Assembly (NCBI GenBank): GCA_013821615.1
Contig: JACDGQ010000014.1
Location: 1 to 17,408 of the forward strand
Reading direction: 5' to 3'
DNA: 17,408 nt
From: Planctomycetota bacterium
Lineage (GTDB): Bacteria > Planctomycetota > UBA11346
Positions within the stretch are counted from its first letter, which is position 1. Every line of letters starts with the position of its first letter. The translations under genes were made by a program, and so were the position numbers. The notes under the pieces are model-generated. The model was given only the letters and a program-made list of their open reading frames with translations, made no database searches and was not told where the DNA came from. Positions 6,783 through 14,153 of the stretch are shown piece by piece.

Positions 6783-7934
6783 ATGAGCAGCAACCGCCGC
6801 GCCTTCACCCTCATCGAGATGCTGATCGCCATCGCCCTCGGGCTGGTGCTGGTCTACACCGCCGCCGCCGGCCTGCGCGTGGCGGCGCAGACCGTGACCG
6901 TCGCCAACCGCCTGGCGCTCGAGAACGAGATCATGCGCAATGGCTTCGAGATCGCCCTCGACGAGGTCGACCTGTGGCGCGCCTACGACGAACCTGTGGA
7001 CGCGATGCGCCAGGGGCAGCGCAGCGCGGGTGGAATCTTCTGTCCGTTCAAGTCCTCGGCCGTCGGGGTCTCCACCACGGCCCCGGCGACCAGTGCGACG
7101 ATCATCATCGACATCGCCAACATCCCGGGCCCCACCGACAGCGAGCGCGGCTGGAATTCCGACTACGTGTGGCCGGTGGCCGATCCGCGCACCTGGTTCC
7201 GCAACAACATGGCGGAGCGTTCCGGGACCGCGCTGCACTTCGGCGGCTACAAGCGCTTCTCCACCGTTGGGCCCGCCGACGCCACCGGCCGCACCCACAC
7301 CTGGCTGGCCAATCAGCTGGACCGCCTGGTCTCAGCGTTCGGTTACTACGGCATGGCCGACTACCTGCCGGCGGGCACCATCTACGATTACGCGGGGGGC
7401 TCGTTCCCGGTCACCGGGGGCGGCATGTGCAGCCTGCTCGCCAACACCGGCGGCCTGAACTTCCAGAATGGCGACGGCGGCGCGGATTTCGCCCAGAGCC
7501 TGTACCGGGCGACCAAGAACACGGCCTTCGCGGTCTACCCGCTGACGGCTGCCACGCCGATCAACGCCACGAGCGCGGCCTACACGCGCTGGAACGTCGG
7601 GCAGAACGCGAACCAGGACAGCACGCGCACCTTCCAGCTCGTGACCAGCAGCCACGATCCGGTCCTGGAGATCCGGCCCACGACCTGGCCGACGATGACC
7701 GTGTCGACCGCGCGCACCCTGGCCTACAACCGCTTCGCCTGCGTCGCCCGCGTGCACTGGACGAGCCCCCTGACCGGCAACACCTCCGAACTGAGCTTCA
7801 CCTGCTTCGGCACCAGCCTGCGCGGCGCACGCCAGCAGCGGCGTGCGGACAGCGGCTGGGCGGTCTGGCACAGCGCCGACGCCGGCACCGGATCCCCCAA
7901 CCCGAACGATGCCACGCTCGACAATGCGAATTGA
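6783..7934 (+). CDS. Prepilin-type N-terminal methylation domain protein, PilW/GspJ-like
   Basis: The product is 383 residues from the ATG at 6783. The stretch GAGGTGA between the previous stop and this ATG is a good ribosome site; a GTG at 6777 inside it is the less likely start. MSSNRRAFTLIEMLIAIALGLVLVYTAAAG is a class III prepilin signal with Ala instead of the usual Gly at -1, which prepilin peptidase can accept. Glu+5 is present. The following ALENEIMRNGFEIALDEVDLW resembles the conserved helix of PilW/GspJ minor pseudopilins. The remainder (about residue 70 to the end) has no recognised domain and is Thr-, Ala- and Asn-rich, consistent with an exported beta-rich domain. It lies 7 bases after the preceding gene and touches or overlaps the next, so the three are very probably one operon. 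Confidence 0.85.
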   Translation: MSSNRRAFTLIEMLIAIALGLVLVYTAAAGLRVAAQTVTVANRLALENEIMRNGFEIALDEVDLWRAYDEPVDAMRQGQRSAGGIFCPFKSSAVGVSTTAPATSATIIIDIANIPGPTDSERGWNSDYVWPVADPRTWFRNNMAERSGTALHFGGYKRFSTVGPADATGRTHTWLANQLDRLVSAFGYYGMADYLPAGTIYDYAGGSFPVTGGGMCSLLANTGGLNFQNGDGGADFAQSLYRATKNTAFAVYPLTAATPINATSAAYTRWNVGQNANQDSTRTFQLVTSSHDPVLEIRPTTWPTMTVSTARTLAYNRFACVARVHWTSPLTGNTSELSFTCFGTSLRGARQQRRADSGWAVWHSADAGTGSPNPNDATLDNAN

Positions 7935-7935
7935 G

Positions 7936-8979
7936 ATGATCACCAACCGCTGCGCCGCGCCCCGGCGCGGCACCGTCCTCATCCTGGTCGCGGGCATCTC
8001 GGCGCTGCTCGCCTCGCTCGCCGTATCGTTCCTGGTGCGCATGCGCACGGACGCCGAGGAGAGCGACCGCTCGGTCAGGCTCGCCCAGGCCCACCTGATG
8101 CTCGTCGCGTCCTGCAACTTCATCCAGGAACGCTCGCGCCTGGGCTGGGACGACCCCAATCCCCCTGCCGGGACGCCAACGACGCACGTCGAGTGCTTCG
8201 GCTGGGTCGACATCCGCGATGGCGTCAGCGGACCGCGCGACCAGACCCAGGGACCCGGCGACTTCGCCGTGCCGGCTGTTCCCGACGATACCCCGACCCC
8301 CATGGCGGTGGGCACCTGGGCGGACCTCCGCACCCCGCTCGCGACCCGGCCGGTGTCGCGGCAGCCGATGTACGTGATGCGCCGTCCACCGTTCGCGGTG
8401 CTGCCCAAGGCCACGCCCAACGCCATCTCGACCACTACGGACGACCTGGATTTCGGCAAGCCGCTGGCCAAGCACTGCGACCCCGAACCGGCCGTCAAGC
8501 CGCTGCCCGCCGCGGATACCCCGGCCACCTGGTCCGATTATGCCGCCGGCGACAAGACCCCCCTGCCGAGCGGACAGGTGGGCGCCTGGTTCCGCGTCCT
8601 GCGCGATGGGCCGGCGACCTTCGTCGTCACCTGCGGTTGCGGCGGGACCATGGGCTTCCGCCTGCGCGACTGGGACGCCGTCAGCGGCACGGGCGCAATG
8701 ACGCTCGAGGACAAGGCGATGTTCGGCAACGACCGCGACCTGTTCAGCCAGCTCGAGGCCAGTGAGGTGCGCCTGTGGTACCGTGTCGAATGGTCGGCGA
8801 ACGTCGCCGCCGCGGATTACCAATGTCTGCAGAATGAGATCGGTGGCGACCATTGGGTGCAGTGGCCGCTGAATGCCAGCGCCGCGCCGAACAACGTGCG
8901 CTCGCAGCCGCACCCTACCAATATGGTCGGTACCATCCGCTGGGTGCAGCGCCTGACCAACGAGCCGACCTATTGGTAG
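7936..8979 (+). CDS. PilX/GspK-like membrane-anchored pilus assembly protein
   Basis: The product is 347 residues from the ATG at 7936. An alternative ATG at 7924 overlaps the previous gene by 11 bases and adds four residues. The N-terminus APRRGTVLILVAGISALLASLAVSFLVRMRTDAEESDRS shows basic residues, RRG, a hydrophobic helix and then a charged helix continuing with RLAQAHLMLVASCNFIQERS. This is the pattern of PilX/GspK minor pseudopilins, which often lack the Glu+5, as here. The rest of the protein is unrecognised. It is smaller than the first gene of the cluster. Its stop at 8977-8979 is only 25 bases from the stop of the convergent porin gene, leaving little room for terminators. Confidence 0.75.
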   Translation: MITNRCAAPRRGTVLILVAGISALLASLAVSFLVRMRTDAEESDRSVRLAQAHLMLVASCNFIQERSRLGWDDPNPPAGTPTTHVECFGWVDIRDGVSGPRDQTQGPGDFAVPAVPDDTPTPMAVGTWADLRTPLATRPVSRQPMYVMRRPPFAVLPKATPNAISTTTDDLDFGKPLAKHCDPEPAVKPLPAADTPATWSDYAAGDKTPLPSGQVGAWFRVLRDGPATFVVTCGCGGTMGFRLRDWDAVSGTGAMTLEDKAMFGNDRDLFSQLEASEVRLWYRVEWSANVAAADYQCLQNEIGGDHWVQWPLNASAAPNNVRSQPHPTNMVGTIRWVQRLTNEPTYW

Positions 8980-9004
8980 TCGACTCGTTGGCGGCGAGCC
9001 CCGT

Positions 9005-10423
9005 TCAGAACACCAGTTGCAGACGCGATTCGATCAGGTTCTCGGCCTCGCGGTCGCCGGTTCCGGCGACGCCGCTGTCGAAGGTGGTGTGCTCGAAGTT
9101 GAGCATCAACTTCACATTGCGGTTGAACAGCCAGTTGACGCCGGCGCCGAAGCCGGTGGCAAAGCGCTGCGACGCCACCGTGGCGACACCAGCTACCGCC
9201 GCGCCGTTGGTCAGGAAGGGGATCGCCCGGCTGTCGAGCGCGGTGTGCTCGATACGCCCCACCACCTCGAACCCGCCCCAGCTGCTGAAGTCGGGGCTGA
9301 ACGAGGCGTTGGGGCTCCAGCCCTTGTACGACGCGTTCTCGCCGGTGATTATGTACCCGGCCTCGACCACGTAGGCGCGGTTGCTGACGTTGACGCTCGG
9401 CGCCGCGGCGCCCGCGGAGATGCGATTATTGCTGCCGGCGTATTCCGCGAGCACCTCGGCCGGGCCCCACGACCAGTAGAGCTGCGGGACGACATGGGTG
9501 TGGCGACCGTTGGCGGTGGTGGCCGCGGCGTAGGTCGCATAGGCGTTCTGGCCGGCGGTGATGAAGCCGGTCGGCAGGCCGGTGCCGGCCCCGGGAACGC
9601 CATCGGCGGAACCGTAGCTGGCCGCAATGCCGACCGTGAGGTTGGCGAGCGGCGCGAAGCCGCCCTTGAACGGCGTGGCCAGGAGCCGCGCCACGGCGTC
9701 CTTGTCGTCGGCGTTGTCGGTGTCGCGGTTGGCGTTGTCGACGCCGCCGTTGAAGACGCCGAGATTGTAGCTGAGCCTACCGCCGAGCAGGTCGCCGAAG
9801 ACCTGCGCGCCCTCGTCACGAGCGGGCACGAGGTTGGAGGTGTAACCGCGCTCGATGAACATCGTCACGGTGTCGTTCTGGGTGAACTCCAGGCCGATCG
9901 GCGTCTTGAAGCGGCCGACCTCGATCTTGAAGGAGGGGTCGAAGTTGCCGATCACGTAGGCGTCGGTCAGGCTCACCACCGCCGGCGCGCTGGCGGCGAC
10001 GTTGCCGAACTCGGACATGATGCGGAAGTCCCAATACTTGGCGAGCGTGCCTTCCATGACCAGGCGCGCGCGGCGCAGCAGGAACTGGTCGGTCAGGCGC
10101 GTCTGGTCATCGTCGAAGAAAAAGCGGCCGTCGGCGTGGATGTAGCCCCAGAACTTGATCTTGGTGTTGCCGTCCGCGGAGACGATCCCGAAGCCGTCCT
10201 TGTCGCTGGCCACGGCGTGCGCGCCGCCGTCGGCGGGCTTGGCGCCCTGCTCATTGGCGGCCTCGAGCTTGCGGGTGAGCGCCTTGACCTGCTGGTCGAG
10301 GGCCTCGAGCCGCTCGTTGAGCTCGGCGGGGGTCGGGTCGGCGGCGCGTGCCAGCGGCGCGGCGCCGATGGCGAGGCCGAGCAGGGCGAGCGAGGCGAGG
10401 GTGGGAGAGCGGAGGATGGGCAT
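9005..10423 (-). CDS. Outer-membrane porin, OprO/OprP (phosphate-selective porin) family
   Basis: Encoded right to left, 472 residues from the ATG at 10423. A clear signal peptide ends in ARA (cleavage near residue 27/28). It is followed by a predicted coiled coil (about 30-59, AELNERLEALDQQVKALTRKLE), common in this porin family. A beta-rich body then starts with IKFWGYIHADGRFFFDD, RRARLVMEGTLAKYWDFRI, DAYV and VGRFKTPIGLEF. These strands match OprO/OprP-type porins, and the protein ends in Phe as expected for outer-membrane barrels. AGAGGT lies about seven bases before the ATG. It is the last gene of the nrtA-nrtB-nrtD run, 74 bp after nrtD. That position suggests it lets nitrate or nitrite cross the outer membrane. 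The anion role is inferred; family members include phosphate and pyrophosphate channels. Confidence 0.85.
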   Translation of the reverse strand: MPILRSPTLASLALLGLAIGAAPLARAADPTPAELNERLEALDQQVKALTRKLEAANEQGAKPADGGAHAVASDKDGFGIVSADGNTKIKFWGYIHADGRFFFDDDQTRLTDQFLLRRARLVMEGTLAKYWDFRIMSEFGNVAASAPAVVSLTDAYVIGNFDPSFKIEVGRFKTPIGLEFTQNDTVTMFIERGYTSNLVPARDEGAQVFGDLLGGRLSYNLGVFNGGVDNANRDTDNADDKDAVARLLATPFKGGFAPLANLTVGIAASYGSADGVPGAGTGLPTGFITAGQNAYATYAAATTANGRHTHVVPQLYWSWGPAEVLAEYAGSNNRISAGAAAPSVNVSNRAYVVEAGYIITGENASYKGWSPNASFSPDFSSWGGFEVVGRIEHTALDSRAIPFLTNGAAVAGVATVASQRFATGFGAGVNWLFNRNVKLMLNFEHTTFDSGVAGTGDREAENLIESRLQLVF

Positions 10424-10497
10424 GAGGAGGACCTCTGATGGGAATGCCACGGGATGGTGGCGGTTGGGCGGAAGGATGATGGCTGGGGGAGCCGGGG

Positions 10498-11346
10498 TCA
10501 GGCCGGCGCGGGCACGCCCGGAACCGGCTCGACCGTCGCCTCGGACAAGAGACCGGCCGCCGCCTGCGCACCATGCCGGCGCGAGAACAGGAAGCGGATG
10601 CATTCGTTGCGGTAGTGGGCAAAGAGCTCGGACTCGAAGACCTTGAGGCGTTCGCGGGGGCGCGGGAAGTCGATGTCGACGATGCGGCCGATGGTGGCGT
10701 TGGGGCCGTTGTTCATCATCACCACCCGGTCCGACATGTAAATCGCCTCGTCCACCGAGTGCGTAACCATGAACACCGAGAGGTGCTCGTCGCCATGCAG
10801 CCGCAGCGACTCGTCCTGGAGCTGGCTGCGCGTCAGCTCATCGAGCGCGCCGAAGGGCTCGTCGAAGAGCATCAGCTCCGGGCCCATCGCCAGGGCGCGG
10901 GCGAGACCGGTGCGCTGCTTCTGGCCGCCGGAGATCTCGTGCGGGTACTTGTGGAGCTGCTCCTTCAGCCCGACCACGCCCAGCCAGTGCTCGGCCTTGG
11001 CCAGGCGCTCGCCTTTGGGGATGGCGGGGAAGACCGCGTCGACGGCGAGCATGACGTTGGCGAGCACGGTGCGCCACGGCAGCAGGCTGTGGTTCTGGAA
11101 GACCACCGCGCGCTCGGGACCCGGCCGGGCGATCTCCCGCTCCTTGAAGCACACCGCCCCCGAGCTGGGCGCATCCAACCCGGCGACCATGTTGAGCAGC
11201 GTCGACTTGCCGCAGCCCGAATGGCCGATGATGGTGATGAACTCGTTCCTGCGCATCTCCAGGCTGACCTTGTCGAGGACCTCGATGCGCCCCTTGGTCG
11301 GGTGGCTGAAGTGCTTGGATACCTGCATGATCTCGAGGAATTTCAT
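10498..11346 (-). CDS. nrtD: Nitrate/nitrite ABC transporter, ATP-binding protein (NrtD/NasD type)
   Basis: The product is 282 residues. It has a Walker A GHSGCGKST (41-49), Q-loop Q84, ABC signature ISGGQKQR (138-145), Walker B LMLFDEP (158-164), D-loop LDE and switch His196 in VTHSVDEA. The overall pattern (LPWRTVLANVMLAVDAV, LHKYPHEISGGQKQRTGLARAL) matches the NrtC/NrtD/SsuB/TauB branch, and the neighbouring NrtA and NrtB specify nitrate. It hydrolyses ATP on the cytoplasmic side to drive import. There is no C-terminal NrtA-like domain, so it is D- not C-type. The frame stays open 36 codons upstream, but that extension is translation of the GAGTCCGG repeat and its spacer; MKFLEIMQVSKHF at 11346 is the natural start. 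The start lacks a Shine-Dalgarno sequence because the repeat begins seven bases upstream. Confidence 0.93.
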   Translation of the reverse strand: MKFLEIMQVSKHFSHPTKGRIEVLDKVSLEMRRNEFITIIGHSGCGKSTLLNMVAGLDAPSSGAVCFKEREIARPGPERAVVFQNHSLLPWRTVLANVMLAVDAVFPAIPKGERLAKAEHWLGVVGLKEQLHKYPHEISGGQKQRTGLARALAMGPELMLFDEPFGALDELTRSQLQDESLRLHGDEHLSVFMVTHSVDEAIYMSDRVVMMNNGPNATIGRIVDIDFPRPRERLKVFESELFAHYRNECIRFLFSRRHGAQAAAGLLSEATVEPVPGVPAPA

Positions 11347-11353
11347 GACGGCC

Positions 11354-11395
11354 GAGTCCGGGAGTCCGGGAGTCCGGAAGTCCGGAAGTCGGGAG
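11354..11395. repeat. Tandem 8-bp array (unit GAGTCCGG), left arm of inverted repeat
   Basis: Units at 11354-11361, 11362-11369 and 11370-11377 are identical. Those at 11378-11385 and 11386-11392 are AAGTCCGG and a one-base-shortened AAGTCGG. The array stops seven bases before the nrtD start codon and occupies its ribosome-binding region. It is complementary to the array at 11467-11509. Confidence 0.95.
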
Positions 11396-11466
11396 AGCGT
11401 GGTGATAGGGCCATGAGGCGATTCCTTGGTAGAACTCTGAAATCCTGATTGCACGCGGTCCTCCGC

Positions 11467-11509
11467 CTCCCGGACTCCCGGACTCCCGGACTCCCGGACT
11501 CCCGGACTG
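11467..11509. repeat. Tandem 8-bp array (unit CCGGACTC), right arm of inverted repeat
   Basis: Five units run from 11470 to 11509, the last ending in G instead of C. The array abuts the nrtB stop codon (11510-11512, TAG on the minus strand) with no intervening base. Paired with 11355-11395 it gives about 41 bp of complementarity with two mismatches and one single-base indel, around a spacer of roughly 71 bases. Confidence 0.95.
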
Positions 11510-12538
11510 CTATCTCACCTGCACCCCGACGCCCGGGCTGACCAGGCGTTGCAGGGCGATCATCATGCGGTCGAGCACGAAGCCGATCACGCCGATGGTC
11601 AGCACCGCGATCATGATGTAGGCGAGGGTGTCGTCGTTGCTGGACTGGTACATGTCCCAGACGAACTTGCCGAGGCCGGGATTCTGCGAGAGCGTCTCGG
11701 CGGCGATCAGCACCATCCAGCCGACGCCGATCGACAGGCGCAGACCGTTGAAGATCTGCGGCAGCGCCGCCGGCAGCACCACCTTCCACACCGTGCCGAC
11801 CCAGCCGAGATTGAGGACCCGCGCGACGTTGAGGTAGTCGCGCTCGACGTTGGCCACGCCGCCCGCAGTGTTGATCAGGATCGGCCACAGGCTGCACAGG
11901 CACACCACCACCGCGGAGATGACGTAGCTCTTGGCCCAGAAGGAGTTCGCCGCCACGTCGGCCATCCCCGCGCTGACCACGATGCCGACGATCGGCAGCC
12001 AGGCGATCGGCGAGACCGGGCGGAAGACCTGGATGAAGGGATTGACCATCTCGAAGATGGCGCGGTTCATGCCGCACAGGATGCCGAGCGGGATGGCGGT
12101 GATCGCGGCGAGCAGGAAGCCGGTGAAGACGGTCTTGAGCGACACGCCGATCTGGTCGAGGTAGGTCGGCGCAGCGGTGTCGGGCATCAGCGCCATGACC
12201 TCGGCGCGGCTCATGGTGGGATTGGCCACCACCTGCTCGTCGATGCCACGCAGCCACTCCGCGTGGACGCGGCGCGCGGCCTGGTACTCGCCCACCATCC
12301 TGCCGCCGGCCGCGTAGACCTCGCGCGGGCCGGGCAGGGCGTGGCCCTTGATCACCACCTGGGTCGAGAGCGCCCACCACACCGCCAGGAACAGGCCGAT
12401 GGCCAGGCCCGGCAGGCCGATCATGCGCACGAAGCGCCGCGCCTCGTAGCGCCGGTCGATCCCAGCCGCGATCTTCAGCGGCGGCACGAACCAGGTGAGG
12501 CCGATGGTTTCGAGGAAGCCGGTCACGGTGGCGAACAT
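11510..12538 (-). CDS. nrtB: Nitrate/nitrite ABC transporter, permease protein (NrtB/NasE type)
   Basis: This 342-residue integral membrane protein starts at MFATVTGFLETIG (12538). A first membrane helix is visible in MIGLPGLAIGLFLAVWWALS (about 35-55). It is followed by the NrtB-typical hydrophilic segment (GHALPGPREVY through PTYLDQIGVSLKTVF) and several further hydrophobic helices. The cytoplasmic coupling loop is seen as RVLNLGWVGTVWKVVLPAALPQIFNGLRLSIG, corresponding to the EAA motif that docks the ATPase. The closing LAYIMIAVLTIGVIGFVLDRMM helix is family-typical. The frame continues 41 codons upstream into the inverted-repeat gap; that sequence is not membrane-protein-like and is rejected. 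It forms the transmembrane channel of the importer. The gene is flanked on both sides by inverted-repeat gaps inside the operon. Confidence 0.93.
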   Translation of the reverse strand: MFATVTGFLETIGLTWFVPPLKIAAGIDRRYEARRFVRMIGLPGLAIGLFLAVWWALSTQVVIKGHALPGPREVYAAGGRMVGEYQAARRVHAEWLRGIDEQVVANPTMSRAEVMALMPDTAAPTYLDQIGVSLKTVFTGFLLAAITAIPLGILCGMNRAIFEMVNPFIQVFRPVSPIAWLPIVGIVVSAGMADVAANSFWAKSYVISAVVVCLCSLWPILINTAGGVANVERDYLNVARVLNLGWVGTVWKVVLPAALPQIFNGLRLSIGVGWMVLIAAETLSQNPGLGKFVWDMYQSSNDDTLAYIMIAVLTIGVIGFVLDRMMIALQRLVSPGVGVQVR

Positions 12539-12569
12539 GGGATGCTGGTTTCTCGAGGTGCGGGGGCGG

Positions 12570-12605
12570 CGTTCGGCGTGCGGGGTCAGGCGTTCGGCGT
12601 CACCG
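12570..12605. repeat. Left arm of a 36-bp imperfect inverted repeat in the nrtA-nrtB gap
   Basis: The arm contains GCGTTCGGCGT twice (about 12569-12579 and 12590-12600). It is complementary to 12680-12715 with 34 of 36 positions matching. It lies 31 bases upstream of the nrtB start on the transcribed strand. Confidence 0.93.
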
Positions 12606-12679
12606 CTGGATGGCGTGTGGAGGGCTCGCTTGCGTGTGGGACAAGCAGCCGGCGGGACCACGGATGGCCGTCCGCACCA

Positions 12680-12715
12680 CGGTGACGCCGGACGCCGGAC
12701 CCCGCACGCCGAACG
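12680..12715. repeat. Right arm of the 36-bp imperfect inverted repeat, abutting nrtA
   Basis: The arm runs to one base short of the nrtA stop codon (12717-12719). Arms and a 74-base spacer (12606-12679) make up 146 of the 178 bases in the gap. No T-tract follows in the direction of transcription, so it is not a standard intrinsic terminator. Confidence 0.93.
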
Positions 12716-12716
12716 T

Positions 12717-14153
12717 TCATTTCAGGCCGATGGCGAACTTCTGGAGGTAGGCGTTCGGCTGCCGGGGATCGAAGGCGATATGGTCGATGAAGGCTTCGGC
12801 CGGAGAGGACTGGTAGTCGTCCGCCGGCAGGTCCTCCGCCTTGACCTTGCCTTCGGCGAGGAGCAGGGCGAAGGCCTTGCGGTAGATGTCGGTGCGGGTG
12901 ATGCGGTCGGCGACCTCCGCGTACCAGGCATCCGGCATGGCGGTCGGGATCATGCCCCAGCGGCGCGCCTGGGTCAGGCCCCACACGGTGTGGCTCTTGA
13001 ACGGGAAGGAGGCGAAGCGGCGGTAGAAGATGTTGAAGTCCTTGGCCTCGCGGCGGTCGCCCTTCTGGTACTGGTAGGTGCCCAGCATGCTCTCGGCGAG
13101 CACCTCGACGTTGGCGCCGATGTAGGCCTTGTTGGCGAGCATCTCGCAGGCGAGCTTGCGGTGCTCGGTGCTCTCATCGAGCCACTGATTGGCGCGGATC
13201 AGCGCCTTGACCACCGCGACCATGGTGTTCGGGTGGGTGTCGGCCCACTCCTCGGCGGTGGCGAAGATCTTGTCGGGACCGCCGTTGAACACGTACTGGT
13301 CGCCGAGCGCCGCGACGCCGGTGCCGTCGCGCACCGCCTGCTGGTTCCACGGCTCGCCGACGCAGAAGCCATCGATGCTGTTGGCGGTGAGGTTGGCGAC
13401 CATCTGCGGCGGCGGCACCACCGAGAGCAGGACGTCGGCGTCCTTCTTGCCGACCGGGTCGTTGAAGCCCTCGTAGAAGCCGGGGTTGACGCCGCCCGCG
13501 GCCAGCCAGTAGCGCAGCGCGATGTTGTGGCTGCCGCTCGGGAAGGTCATGCCGAAGCGCAGCGGGTTGCCGACGGCGAAGCGCTCCTTGGCGATGGCCT
13601 TCAGCGAGGTCGCAGTCACCGGCAGCGCATAGCCGGGCTCCTTGAGGCCCGGCTCCTTGTCCTGCATCGCCTTCCACAGCGCGGTCGAGACGGTGATGCC
13701 CTTGCCGTTGATCGAGATGTTGAACGGGCTGATGATCTTCGCCTGGCCGAGGTAGCCGATGCGCGCGCCGATCGGATGGTTGTAGAGCATGTGCGAGCCG
13801 TCGAGCTCCATGCTCACCACGCGCTCCTGGACGACCTTCCAGTTGGCCTGGACCTCGATCGCGACGCTGAGGCCCTCCGCCGCGAAGAAGCCGAGCTCGC
13901 GGGCGACGACCAGCGGCGCGCAATCGGTGAGCTTGATCATGCCGAACTTCAGCACCGGCTTTTCGATCCCCGCCGCTTTGATCCGCGCCAGGTCGGGTTT
14001 GGGGCTGGCGAGCTGGTACTCGACGAAGACCGGGGCCGCGACACTCGCGGGCACGCTGGCATCTGCGGTCGCTGCGCTGGCGTTGGCGCCGGCCAGGAGC
14101 AGCAGTCCGGCGATGGCGCGGGTGGGATGGCGCACGATCACGGGCAGAGGCAT
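12717..14153 (-). CDS. nrtA: Nitrate/nitrite ABC transporter, periplasmic substrate-binding protein (NrtA/NasF type)
   Basis: The product is 478 residues from the ATG at 14153, preceded by GGAG (complement of 14159-14162) at good spacing. A Sec-type signal peptide (basic start, hydrophobic GLLLLAG, cleavage near ASA, residue 27) is followed by the mature NrtA/CmpA-family protein. Recognisable family stretches are LKFGMIKLTDCAPLVVARELGFFAAEGL, SGSHNIALRYWLAAGGVNPG, VVPPPQMVANLTANSIDGFCVGEPWN and the C-terminal AFIDHIAFDPRQPNAYL. It binds nitrate (probably also nitrite) in the periplasm and delivers it to NrtB. The alternative bicarbonate protein CmpA is unlikely given the adjacent nitrate and nitrite reductases. 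The frame is open 70 codons further upstream, but only this start gives a signal peptide. It is the first gene of the operon and is followed by a long inverted repeat. Confidence 0.94.
   Translation of the reverse strand: MPLPVIVRHPTRAIAGLLLLAGANASAATADASVPASVAAPVFVEYQLASPKPDLARIKAAGIEKPVLKFGMIKLTDCAPLVVARELGFFAAEGLSVAIEVQANWKVVQERVVSMELDGSHMLYNHPIGARIGYLGQAKIISPFNISINGKGITVSTALWKAMQDKEPGLKEPGYALPVTATSLKAIAKERFAVGNPLRFGMTFPSGSHNIALRYWLAAGGVNPGFYEGFNDPVGKKDADVLLSVVPPPQMVANLTANSIDGFCVGEPWNQQAVRDGTGVAALGDQYVFNGGPDKIFATAEEWADTHPNTMVAVVKALIRANQWLDESTEHRKLACEMLANKAYIGANVEVLAESMLGTYQYQKGDRREAKDFNIFYRRFASFPFKSHTVWGLTQARRWGMIPTAMPDAWYAEVADRITRTDIYRKAFALLLAEGKVKAEDLPADDYQSSPAEAFIDHIAFDPRQPNAYLQKFAIGLK

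Noticed and set aside
9017..10438. Long plus-strand frame opposite the porin gene
   Set aside because: The minus strand gives a signal peptide, a porin barrel and a C-terminal Phe; the plus-strand product is low-complexity Gly/Val/Ala/Arg.
12570..12715. Insertion sequence remnant with terminal inverted repeats
   Set aside because: No transposase and no recognisable target duplication flanks the arms; a small non-autonomous element remains possible but cannot be shown here.
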